A DNA stretch of 15,337 nucleotides, from NCBI GenBank assembly GCA_014376345.1, contig JACMRS010000295.1, positions 1-15,337 of the forward strand, read 5' to 3'. Every line of letters begins with the position of its first letter. Position 1 is the first letter of the stretch. The DNA comes from Bacteroidia bacterium. Its GTDB lineage: Bacteria > Bacteroidota > Bacteroidia > NS11-12g > UBA955. Shown piece by piece: positions 6,879-14,400 of the stretch. Under the pieces are notes generated by a model that was given only the letters and a program-made list of their open reading frames with translations, did no database searches and had not been told where the DNA came from. The position numbers and the translations under genes were made by a program.

Positions 6879-7405
6879 TGCGGATTTATATAATTGGTAT
6901 GCCCGGCTCAGGAAAAACTTATTTTGGGAGGAAGCTTTCTTCAGCATTAAAAATGTCGTTTACAGATCTGGATGACAAGATAACTGAAGTTGCAGGAATG
7001 AGCATCAAGGAAATTATAGATTTGAAAGGTGAAAACGCATTCAGACTTCTTGAAAAAGAATGCCTTAAAGCTACAGAAGCCCTTAACCATTCAGTGATTT
7101 CATGCGGCGGCGGTACACCTGCTTTTTTTGATAATATGGACTGGATAAAAAAGCATGGCATCAGTATCTGGTTGAATACACCACTTAGCGGCATTTTTGA
7201 AAGAATCAGAAGAAACCAATCAAGAAGACCCGCATTTGCAGGTTTGAGTGGTGATGATATGCTGATAAAAATAAACTCTATTTCAGCGCAGCGCAAAGTA
7301 TTCTATGAAAAAGCCGATATCATGATTAATGAATCGCAACAAACCGGCAAGGCACTCACCAAAGCATTACTACTTCTACGAAAAAAAATCAAATATAAAA
7401 AATAA
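6878..7405 (+). CDS. aroK: Shikimate kinase
   Basis: It phosphorylates shikimate to shikimate 3-phosphate using ATP in chorismate synthesis (cytoplasm). The 175-residue length is usual. Seen in order: Walker A GMPGSGKT (7-14), the DLDD shikimate-binding acid pair (30-33), FRLLE (55-59) with the substrate-binding Arg56, the GGG Walker B-like turn (77-79), the lid with SRRPAF (115-120), and QRKVFYEKAD (138-147) with the conserved Arg139. The C-terminal tail is Lys-rich. It is the last gene of the operon (TGATG junction). The functional link to the other operon members is not obvious. Confidence 0.96.
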   Translation: MRIYIIGMPGSGKTYFGRKLSSALKMSFTDLDDKITEVAGMSIKEIIDLKGENAFRLLEKECLKATEALNHSVISCGGGTPAFFDNMDWIKKHGISIWLNTPLSGIFERIRRNQSRRPAFAGLSGDDMLIKINSISAQRKVFYEKADIMINESQQTGKALTKALLLLRKKIKYKK

Positions 7406-7435
7406 ATACCTATAAGATATTAGGCATTACTCATT

Positions 7436-7443
7436 TATTTTTG
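7436..7443 (+). promoter_or_regulatory. -7 promoter element TATTTTTG for the HU gene
   Basis: TATTTTTG is an exact match to TAnnTTTG, 27 bases before the HU ATG. That leaves room for a leader of about 20 bases. It lies in the 65-bp AT-rich gap after aroK. No convincing -33 TTTG is seen. Confidence 0.5.
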
Positions 7444-7470
7444 CCCTTCACTTAATTGTAAATAATAATA

Positions 7471-7743
7471 ATGAATAAATCAGATCTGATCAGCAAAATG
7501 GCTACTGATGCCAACATTACAAAAAACCAGGCCCAAACCGCTCTTAATTCTTTTCTTACAGCAACTTCAGATGCTATGAAAAAAGACGAAAAAGTAATTC
7601 TTGTAGGATTTGGAACCTTCTCTGTTGCTACCCGTGCAGCCCGCACAGGACGCAATCCACGTACAGGAAAAGAAATTAAGATTGCTTCTAAAAAAGTAGT
7701 CAGATTTAAACCGGGAACAGACCTGGCGGAAAACGTAAAATAA
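7471..7743 (+). CDS. hup: HU-type histone-like DNA-binding protein
   Basis: This 90-residue protein is a nucleoid-associated dimer that bends DNA. The N-terminal helices MNKSDLISKMATDANITKNQ are followed by VGFGTFSV (45-52). The DNA-binding arm is RTGRNPRTGKEI (58-69), with the intercalating proline at 63, then VVRFKPG (76-82). Its length and motif order are those of canonical HU. It has its own candidate promoter and a terminator-like hairpin downstream, so it is probably transcribed alone. Confidence 0.96.
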   Translation: MNKSDLISKMATDANITKNQAQTALNSFLTATSDAMKKDEKVILVGFGTFSVATRAARTGRNPRTGKEIKIASKKVVRFKPGTDLAENVK

Positions 7744-7766
7744 TTTTAATTCATATTTAATTTATC

Positions 7767-7807
7767 TGCACCCGGTTTGTCGTACATTCCGGGTGCAATT
7801 ATTTAAA
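7767..7807 (+). terminator. Candidate rho-independent terminator after HU
   Basis: A perfect 9-bp stem, TGCACCCGG (7767-7775) with CCGGGTGCA (7789-7797), surrounds a 13-nt loop and is followed by ATTATTT. The U-tract is imperfect, but the position just after HU and before the next ATG at 7816 fits. Confidence 0.7.
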
Positions 7808-7815
7808 GCCATACC

Positions 7816-9006
7816 ATGCACAAGCAATCAGATTACTTTCTTAAACATATCGCTCAAACTTCCGATGCACCTCTTCTACTTGAAATTGAGCGCGCAGAAG
7901 GCATTTATCTGTATGCAAAAGATAAAACCTATATTGATTGCATTTCGGGAATCGGAGTAAGCAATACAGGCCATGGCAATAAAAAAATCATTGATGCTGT
8001 TTGCAGGCAGGCCGGAAAATACATGCACCTGATGGTTTATGGTGAACTGGTGCAGGAACCTCAAGTACAACTGGCAAAACTTCTTACGGACAATTTACCT
8101 GATACATTAAATTCATGTTATTTTGTCAACTCCGGAAGTGAAGCTATTGAAGGGGCTATGAAACTTGCTAAGAGATTCACCGGAAGACATCATTTTACTG
8201 CCCTGGAAAATGCATACCATGGCAGCACACAAGGTGCGCTGAGTTTGATGAGCAATGACTATTTCAGTAATAAATATTACCCGCTATTGCCGTCAGTTTC
8301 TTTTGCAAGACAGAATAATCCTGAAGATATTGAAAAACTAATTACGACAGAAACTGCTGCAGTATTTATTGAGCCTATTATGGGCGAAGCAGGTTACTTA
8401 CCTTGTGATAAAGAGTATTTAATTGCAATTAGAAAAAGATGCGATGAAACAGGTGCGTTACTTGTATTTGATGAAATACAAAGCGGTTATGGCAGAACAG
8501 GCAGTCTTTTTGCATTTGAACAATACGGTATAGTCCCTGATATTCTTGTGCTGGCTAAAGGAATGGGAGGTGGTATGCCTCTTGGTGCTTTTATAGCTGA
8601 TAGTTCTGTAATGAGTTGTTTTATGGATAATCCTGTTCTCGGACACATTACCACTTTTGGCGGCCACCCTGTAAGCTGCGCGGCTTCTAAAGCTGCTCTT
8701 GAATTTATCATTGAGAATGATCTTCACAAAAAGGTTTCTGATAAATCCGAGCTCTTTAAAAGTTTGCTAAAACATCCTGCAATCCTGAAAATAAACGGCA
8801 AAGGATTGATGCTTGCATTGACATTTGAAAGTATAACTGTTAACAGAGCAATCATTGCAAAATGCATTGAAAACGGATTACTTACAGACTGGTTTCTTTA
8901 CAATGAAAATTGCATGAGAATTGCGCCACCGCTTATCATCACTGAAGCACAAATACATGAAGTTTGCAGCATTATCAACAGTTCTGTTAAAGAAATATGC
9001 GGTTAG
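7816..9006 (+). CDS. Class III PLP-dependent aminotransferase
   Basis: This 396-residue fold-type I enzyme transfers amino groups using pyridoxal phosphate, in the cytoplasm. Motifs: GIGVSNTGHGN (45-55), the phosphate-binding NSGSEA (105-110), AYHGST (133-138), the cofactor-binding DEIQSGYGRTG (219-229) with Asp219, the Schiff-base Lys248 in LAKGMGGGMPLGA, and the TTFGGHPV segment (279-286). The family includes acetylornithine, ornithine and 4-aminobutyrate aminotransferases. Neither sequence features I can read by eye nor neighbours fix the substrate; no arginine biosynthesis genes adjoin. It is separated from HU by the terminator. Confidence 0.93.
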   Translation: MHKQSDYFLKHIAQTSDAPLLLEIERAEGIYLYAKDKTYIDCISGIGVSNTGHGNKKIIDAVCRQAGKYMHLMVYGELVQEPQVQLAKLLTDNLPDTLNSCYFVNSGSEAIEGAMKLAKRFTGRHHFTALENAYHGSTQGALSLMSNDYFSNKYYPLLPSVSFARQNNPEDIEKLITTETAAVFIEPIMGEAGYLPCDKEYLIAIRKRCDETGALLVFDEIQSGYGRTGSLFAFEQYGIVPDILVLAKGMGGGMPLGAFIADSSVMSCFMDNPVLGHITTFGGHPVSCAASKAALEFIIENDLHKKVSDKSELFKSLLKHPAILKINGKGLMLALTFESITVNRAIIAKCIENGLLTDWFLYNENCMRIAPPLIITEAQIHEVCSIINSSVKEICG

Positions 9007-9056
9007 ATACCAACCTTTTGTTAACTTGCACGTCAAAGAATAAAATTTAAACATAT

Positions 9057-9935
9057 ATGAATAAACGATTTATATTAGCGGTTTCTTTAATGACCGTAGC
9101 AATTATTTCATTACAATCATGCAGAAAAAATGATGATAAAGCTGATACACAGGAAGTAATAACATCGGCAGAGGACAATTCAACTGTTGAGACAGAATTT
9201 ACCAGTGCATTTGATGTTGCCGACGACATCAGCAGCAACGACAGCAGATCAAGGGGCAGCAATACAATATTACCCGGAGGTGCAATTCTCAATTTCTCTG
9301 ACTCATCATTTAATGATGGTGATGGCATTGAGTTTTCTGTGGATTTCGGTCCATTAGGCACATCAGTACCAAAAGGAATGGTTTGCAATGATGGCCGTTA
9401 CAGAGCAGGCGTACTTCATTTCACCGCAACTAAAAGATACTCTGTTGACAGTGCCATTATTACTGCAGAAGCAAGTGCATCAGACAATTATTATGCAGGT
9501 AACGGAGATATCATGACAAAGCTTTCAGGAATGATAACAATTACAAGACTTTCAGCAGTTGGTGTTAATGTAAAAGTTACAAATGCCAAAGCAATAAACG
9601 ACAGAGGAACAATCACCTGGCAAAGCAACAGGACTATCGTAAAAACTTTCGGAGCAAATACACCCGGTATTTTAAATGATGAGTTTGAAGTAACAGGTTC
9701 GGCAAGTGGTGTCAACAGAAACAATGAAGCATTTACAGTAACTATTGATAAGGCGTTGAAAAAACGTGTGTCAGCAGGCTGTGCGAGTACATTTATCAGC
9801 GGCAGACTTACACTTACTAATACAAGTTCAGGTAAAGTATTAAAAATAGAATACGATCCATATAGCAATGAGGCTTGTGATAAAGTTGCAAAAGCAACGA
9901 TAAACAATAAAGAATATATTTTTATAGTTAGATAA
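9057..9935 (+). CDS. Uncharacterised Bacteroidota lipoprotein
   Basis: This encodes 292 residues. The signal peptide ends in a lipobox, SLQSC, with Cys22; the mature start CRKNDD is charged. A Ser/Asp/Glu-rich linker (about 24-70) leads into a beta-rich domain (about 74-292). That domain has DFGPLG, then VCNDGRYRAGVLHF (about 109-122), alternating hydrophobic strands, and two Cys near 242 and 273 that might pair. I recall similar 'C.DGR.R.G' lipoproteins of unknown function in many Bacteroidota, but I assign no function. The 50-base gap after the aminotransferase has no clear terminator. A strong hairpin follows the gene. Confidence 0.82.
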   Translation: MNKRFILAVSLMTVAIISLQSCRKNDDKADTQEVITSAEDNSTVETEFTSAFDVADDISSNDSRSRGSNTILPGGAILNFSDSSFNDGDGIEFSVDFGPLGTSVPKGMVCNDGRYRAGVLHFTATKRYSVDSAIITAEASASDNYYAGNGDIMTKLSGMITITRLSAVGVNVKVTNAKAINDRGTITWQSNRTIVKTFGANTPGILNDEFEVTGSASGVNRNNEAFTVTIDKALKKRVSAGCASTFISGRLTLTNTSSGKVLKIEYDPYSNEACDKVAKATINNKEYIFIVR

Positions 9936-9942
9936 TAATAAT

Positions 9943-9950
9943 TATTTTTG
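9943..9950 (+). promoter_or_regulatory. -7 promoter element TATTTTTG before the beta-lactamase-fold gene
   Basis: TATTTTTG is an exact TAnnTTTG match and identical to the element before HU. A start 6-7 bases downstream would fall at about 9956-9957, inside the left arm of the following hairpin. Such a transcript could not form the full terminator stem. No clear -33 TTTG is visible. Confidence 0.4.
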
Positions 9951-9952
9951 CG

Positions 9953-9990
9953 TGCCCTGCAGGATAGGTTTCTTGCAGGGCATTTTTCTT
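9953..9990 (+). terminator. Rho-independent terminator after the 9057-9935 lipoprotein
   Basis: A perfect 9-bp stem, TGCCCTGCA (9953-9961) with TGCAGGGCA (9974-9982), has a 12-nt loop and is followed by TTTTTCTT. It lies 17 bases past the stop codon and 3 bases before the next ATG region. Confidence 0.85.
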
Positions 9991-9992
9991 AT

Positions 9993-11114
9993 ATGAGATT
10001 CCGTTTTAGTTTAATTTTTCTTTCCGCATTTATTTCATGCAATCAACAGGTAAAACAAGAGCCTGAAAAACCCCAAATTCCTTTATCAGATATTATGGCA
10101 GCCCCTGTAACAGTGGCTTTTTCTTCTAAATCTGCAAATGCCTTTGAATCTTATTTCAGCGATCTTTTCAGTCACCGGCATTTCAATGGAAATATTCTGA
10201 TGTCAAGTGGTGACAGTCTTTATGAAAACAGCTACGGTTTTGCCAGTTTTGATACAAAAGATTCTCTCAACATCAATACCAGTTTTCAACTTGCTTCAAC
10301 CTCAAAACCTTTTACAGCAACAGCAACAATGATGCTATTTGAAAAGGGTAAAATCAACCTGGATTCAACTGTTAATGCTTATATCAAAGAGTTTCCATAT
10401 CGCGGCGTAACAATAAAAATGTTGCTGAGTCATACCAGCGGACTGCCTAATTACATGCATCTTACGGATACATTATGGAAGGACAAAACCATACAGATGT
10501 GTAATGATGATATCATTTGTTTTTTAAGAGATTGCAAGCCTGCAGCAGCGGGTAAGCCGGGAGAATTTTTTGAATACTGCAACACAAATTTTGCTGTGCT
10601 TGCAGTAGTTATTGAGAAGGCATCAGGATTACCATTCCGTGATTTTATTAAAAATAATATTTTCGATAAAGTTGGCATGACACATACTTTTATTGTGAAT
10701 GAAGACAGTTCTGCTTTTAAGTATTCAATTGCAACCGGTCACAATGTAATGCTTTCTGAAAAAGAACCTCATTATCACGACGGTATTTATGGTGACAAAG
10801 GAGTGTATTCAACAGTGCATGATTTGTTCCTTTTCAGTCGCGCGCTTTCTACGGGTTATCTTATAAAACCTGCAACATTAAAAATGATGTGTGAACCGCA
10901 AGTAACACCAAAAGCTTACGGCAAAAGTTATGGCTTAGGCTTTAGGATGATGAACATGGAAGGCAAAAAATGGATTTACCACAACGGCTGGTGGCATGGT
11001 TTCAGAGCTTATTTCTGGAATAATTTTGAAGAAAAGAAATGCTTTATTGCTTTAACAAATACAACCCGTGATGGTTATCTTAAAGAAGAAGAAATAATAC
11101 CAATGCTTCACTAA
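9993..11114 (+). CDS. Serine beta-lactamase/DD-peptidase-fold lipoprotein
   Basis: This encodes 373 residues. The ATG at 9993 gives a lipoprotein signal, MRFRFSLIFLSAFISC, with Cys16. The frame is open to 9948, but that region is the terminator hairpin, so the longer start is rejected. The catalytic domain shows the class C-like set: S102-T-S-K105 in FQLASTSKPFTA (nucleophile and base), Y195-C-N197, and H330-N-G332 in YHNGWWHG. LLSHTSGLPNY (144-154) is another family hallmark. The 'beta-lactamase' Pfam family covers peptidases, esterases and true beta-lactamases. The HNG third motif and the envelope lipoprotein form suggest a peptidase or esterase rather than a drug-resistance enzyme, but this is inference. 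Confidence 0.9.
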   Translation: MRFRFSLIFLSAFISCNQQVKQEPEKPQIPLSDIMAAPVTVAFSSKSANAFESYFSDLFSHRHFNGNILMSSGDSLYENSYGFASFDTKDSLNINTSFQLASTSKPFTATATMMLFEKGKINLDSTVNAYIKEFPYRGVTIKMLLSHTSGLPNYMHLTDTLWKDKTIQMCNDDIICFLRDCKPAAAGKPGEFFEYCNTNFAVLAVVIEKASGLPFRDFIKNNIFDKVGMTHTFIVNEDSSAFKYSIATGHNVMLSEKEPHYHDGIYGDKGVYSTVHDLFLFSRALSTGYLIKPATLKMMCEPQVTPKAYGKSYGLGFRMMNMEGKKWIYHNGWWHGFRAYFWNNFEEKKCFIALTNTTRDGYLKEEEIIPMLH

Positions 11115-11130
11115 GCGTGTATTATACGCT
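11114..11130. terminator. Small hairpin between convergent genes
   Basis: AGCGTGTA (11114-11121) can pair with TATACGCT (11123-11130), 8 bp with one G-U, around a single-base centre. It sits between the stops of the plus-strand gene (11114) and the minus-strand small lipoprotein gene (11140). Flanking tracts are A/T-rich but not clean U-runs, and the loop is tight, so terminator function is uncertain. Confidence 0.35.
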
Positions 11131-11139
11131 ACTTATAAA

Positions 11140-11319
11140 TTACCATTTCTTTCTTCTCATTTCCTTTTTTGTAAAAAGTCCATTCGAAGATTTTTTCTTT
11201 TTGCTGTAATTAGTATCATCACCCGATACAGTTGCACATTTAGTCCTTTTGCAAGAAAAGAGGATAACAGATGCAAGCATCATTAAAATAAAACCCTTTT
11301 TGAATGCCTTGTAATTCAT
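11140..11319 (-). CDS. Small 59-residue lipoprotein
   Basis: The ATG is at 11319 and the TAA at 11142-11140 on the minus strand. The product starts MNYKAFKKGF, has a hydrophobic stretch ILMMLASVILFS, and a lipobox LFSC with the lipidated Cys at residue 23. The mature peptide is only 37 residues: KRTKCATVSGDD, then a very basic tail (SKKKKSS, GLFTKKEMRRKKW). A positive N-terminus, a hydrophobic core and a lipobox in one short frame are unlikely by chance, and an exact TAnnTTTG lies just upstream. It converges on the beta-lactamase-fold gene and diverges from the giant PKD gene. I recall short Bacteroidota lipoproteins with a similar basic GLF..K tail but no function. Confidence 0.75.
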   Translation of the reverse strand: MNYKAFKKGFILMMLASVILFSCKRTKCATVSGDDTNYSKKKKSSNGLFTKKEMRRKKW

Positions 11320-11330
11320 ACTAACTAATA

Positions 11331-11338
11331 CAAATATA
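11331..11338 (-). promoter_or_regulatory. -7 element TATATTTG for the small lipoprotein
   Basis: Read on the minus strand, 11338-11331 is TATATTTG, an exact TAnnTTTG match, 11 bases before the ATG. It would give a leader of only about 5 bases. No obvious -33 partner is seen. Confidence 0.4.
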
Positions 11339-11352
11339 AATTATTTTATGAA

Positions 11353-11381
11353 TTGAAGCCACGAAATTGAAATTAATGTTG
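11353..11381 (+). promoter_or_regulatory. Candidate promoter for the giant PKD protein gene
   Basis: TTG at 11353-11355 and TAATGTTG at 11374-11381 are separated by 18 bases. This resembles the Bacteroidota pattern of a -33 TTG/TTTG and a -7 TAnnTTTG, with one mismatch in the -7. It lies 23 bases before the ATG at 11405. Confidence 0.35.
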
Positions 11382-11404
11382 TCTTGGTTAAAAACAACTA
11401 CATT

Positions 11405-14400
11405 ATGAAAAAACTATACTATTCTGTAATCATATCGATAATAGCTATATTTTTACCTTCAGATCTTTCAGCTACTCATATGATGGGAAGCGATATTACT
11501 TACAAATGCATCAGCAAAGGCAAATATAAAATTACCTTTAAAATATACCGAGATTGTAGAGGAATTGCACTCGACAATCCACTTGCAAAAGTATTCTGCG
11601 ACAATAAATCTTTCACATTAACACTTAACAGAACCAAGATTCAGGATGTTACTTATTCCGGTACATGCAAAAATCTTTCGTTGCCTAAATGTTCGGGCAT
11701 CAATCAACCTTTCGATACCAAAGGTGTAGAAGAACATACTTTTGAATGCGAAGTTGATTTCAATACTTCTCCTTATGATCAGTTTAAATCAAATGGGTGT
11801 TGTGAGGTTTATTTTTCTATAGAACAAAACGCGAGAAACACTGCTATTACAACTTTAGCTAGTCCTGGCACACTCTATACTGAAGCCATGGTTGATATCT
11901 GTAAAACAGAAAACAGTTGCAATAGCAGTCCTGAATTTACAACACCACCTGTGGCAAGTTTATGCTGCAATCAGCCTTTTACTTTTAACAATGGTGCATC
12001 AGATATTGCTGATGGAGACTCACTTGCATTTTCTCTTGTTGCGCCTTTGAATGCACATAATAGCAATGAACTTTATAACTCTCCCTTCTCTCCTACTTTT
12101 CCTTTAACTCCATATTGTCCACCAAATCCCGGAATTGTTAATTGCAATCCAATTCCAAATGCAAAACCACCAAGGGGTTGTTATTTTGATTTGCAGACAG
12201 GTGATCTGATTTGTACACCGACAAAATGCGATGAGGTTTCAGTAGCTGTTATTCAGGTAGAAGAATGGCGCAAAAACGATAAAGGTGTAATGGAAATTGT
12301 TGGTCGTACCCGTCGTGATATGCAACTTTGGGTACAGCAATGTGCAGCCAACAATCCACCTCAGATTACTGGTAAAAACAAAGTGAGTGTTTGTGAGGGA
12401 TCTCTTGTAACAATTGAAATAGAAGCAACAGATGAACAGCTTAAACCAAATCAGTTAAGAGCAGATACAGTAAATTTAACCTGGAACAATGGCATTGCCG
12501 GTGCGAAATTTGAAATTTCAAATCCTAATGCAAGAGAGAAAAAAGCAATATTCACCTGGCAGACAAAAATAGGTGATGCCAGACCGGGTGCTTATTCTTT
12601 TACAGCAACTGCAACTGATGAGCAATGTGCTATCTCTGTTAAAGGTTTTAATATTACAGTTTTACCGAAAGCTCGTGATACCAGAAAATACACAAGTAAT
12701 GGTTGTGGAAAATATACTTTCAATGCGATCCCTTTTGATACTGTAAATTATAAAGGAAATTACCTTTACGACTGGGAAATCAGGGATTCAACAAACAGAG
12801 GAATCCCTCTTAAACACAGCCTGAACCGTCAGGATACATTCAAGTTTAAACGCGGCGGAAAATATATATTTACACATCTGATTACGAATACAATTGGCTG
12901 TGGCACTCAATATACTGACACATTAATTGTTCCACCTCTTCTTGATGCTGAACTTGCATTTGGAAAAGATACTTTTGTATGTGCAGGTGACAGTTTTACT
13001 TTAAGTCCTGTTGTTTCACATGGTGTTCCTAAGTATAATTATCAATGGCAATTGCTTCCGGGAACTTTTAATTTAAAGGATACATTCCAGAGATTTTCAA
13101 TTAAACCTAAAGGAGATGTTCAGATTAAACTCACTCTTACAGATAAAAACAAATGTTTTGATATTGATACTATTAAGGTAAAATACATCCTTAATCCAAT
13201 TGTTAATATTGGACCCGACAGACGGATTTGCACTTACGAAACTGTAACTCTTGATGCGGGACATGCAGACACCATGCGCTATTACTGGCTGCCGGGAGGA
13301 GACAGTGGCAGATTGAAAACAATTAATGTTGCAGGAAAATACATTGCTAAAATCATAAATAAATACAACTGCTACGGAAGAGATACAATGAATTTATTTG
13401 TTAATGATACCGTTGTACCCCTTGCAGGAAAAGATATCGAAACTTGTCATAATGATACAATGAAAATTTTGGCCAAAAGAAGACCGGCCGGATACAGCAG
13501 ACAATACAAATGGACTGATATTGGAACCGGTTTACAAGTTGCATCTGATAGTTTATTGAAAATTAAGGCAGTAAACAATTCATTAACCGGGACAATTATT
13601 AAAAAGAAATATGAGCTTTGGCTGCGAGTAAATCAGGGCGGACATGCATGCATTGGCAGTGACACTGTAAATGCTGAATGGAATCCACTACCACAATTTT
13701 TATATACTCCAATTCAACCACGTTGTTTTGATGAAGGTGACATTCGTTTGAACATGGTTCAGGCTAAGGCATTACCACCGGATGCTAACGTTCATTACTA
13801 TAAAACTTATAACAGCAACTGGATTACTAATCCGGTATCGGGTTCTCAATTTTATGTTTATACCAAATTTTTAAAAGATGTACCTCCGGGATTCAAAGAC
13901 ACTATCTGTTATAATTATACAGACAGCAATAAATGTTTTAATAAAGAATGTAAACAGATAAAAATAAATGAAAATCCGAAAGTTGAAATCCGCAATGCTA
14001 CTTTTTGTCAAAAGGCAGGAAATGCAAAGCTTGATAAAATGCGCGTTGCTCCTTTCAGCACACTTGGTGGCATTCAGAAATGGCGTTGTCTTGAAGTACC
14101 TGCCGGATCAGGTTTAAGTCCACAATTAGTAGTTTACTCTCAAAACAACAACTGGACACTTGAAGTGGGTACTGAAGATGAAACCTACCGCACCGGAACT
14201 TACAAAATGGAATACTGTTTTGAGAACCCTTCAACAGGCTGCAAACGTTGTGATACTGCCAATGCTTATATAGTAGAACTTCCAGTTATTGAGTTTGAAA
14301 ATATTCCAAGTCAATGCTCTAATTATCCTATACTTCCTTTGAATAAATTTGTCAATGTTTATTCTCCAAAATGGAAGGCGGTTGAATTTTCAGGAAGTCG

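Noticed and set aside
6919..7296. 125-codon frame on the minus strand
   Set aside because: It lies wholly inside aroK, whose product has all catalytic motifs. The minus frame shows no recognisable protein features.
9020..9027. TTAACTTG as a -7 element for the 9057 gene
   Set aside because: It has two mismatches to TAnnTTTG and no clear -33 partner. Too weak to list.
9491..9907. 138-codon frame on the minus strand
   Set aside because: It is antisense to the lipoprotein at 9057-9935. Its hydrophobic composition is a by-product of the sense codons and there is no signal or motif.
9993..11114. Antibiotic-resistance beta-lactamase
   Set aside because: The SxxK/YxN/HxG set is shared with peptidases and esterases. 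It gives no basis for calling drug hydrolysis.
11378..11398. GTTGT/ACAAC hairpin in the leader of the giant protein gene
   Set aside because: A 5-bp A/T-rich stem with an 11-base loop is expected by chance in such sequence.
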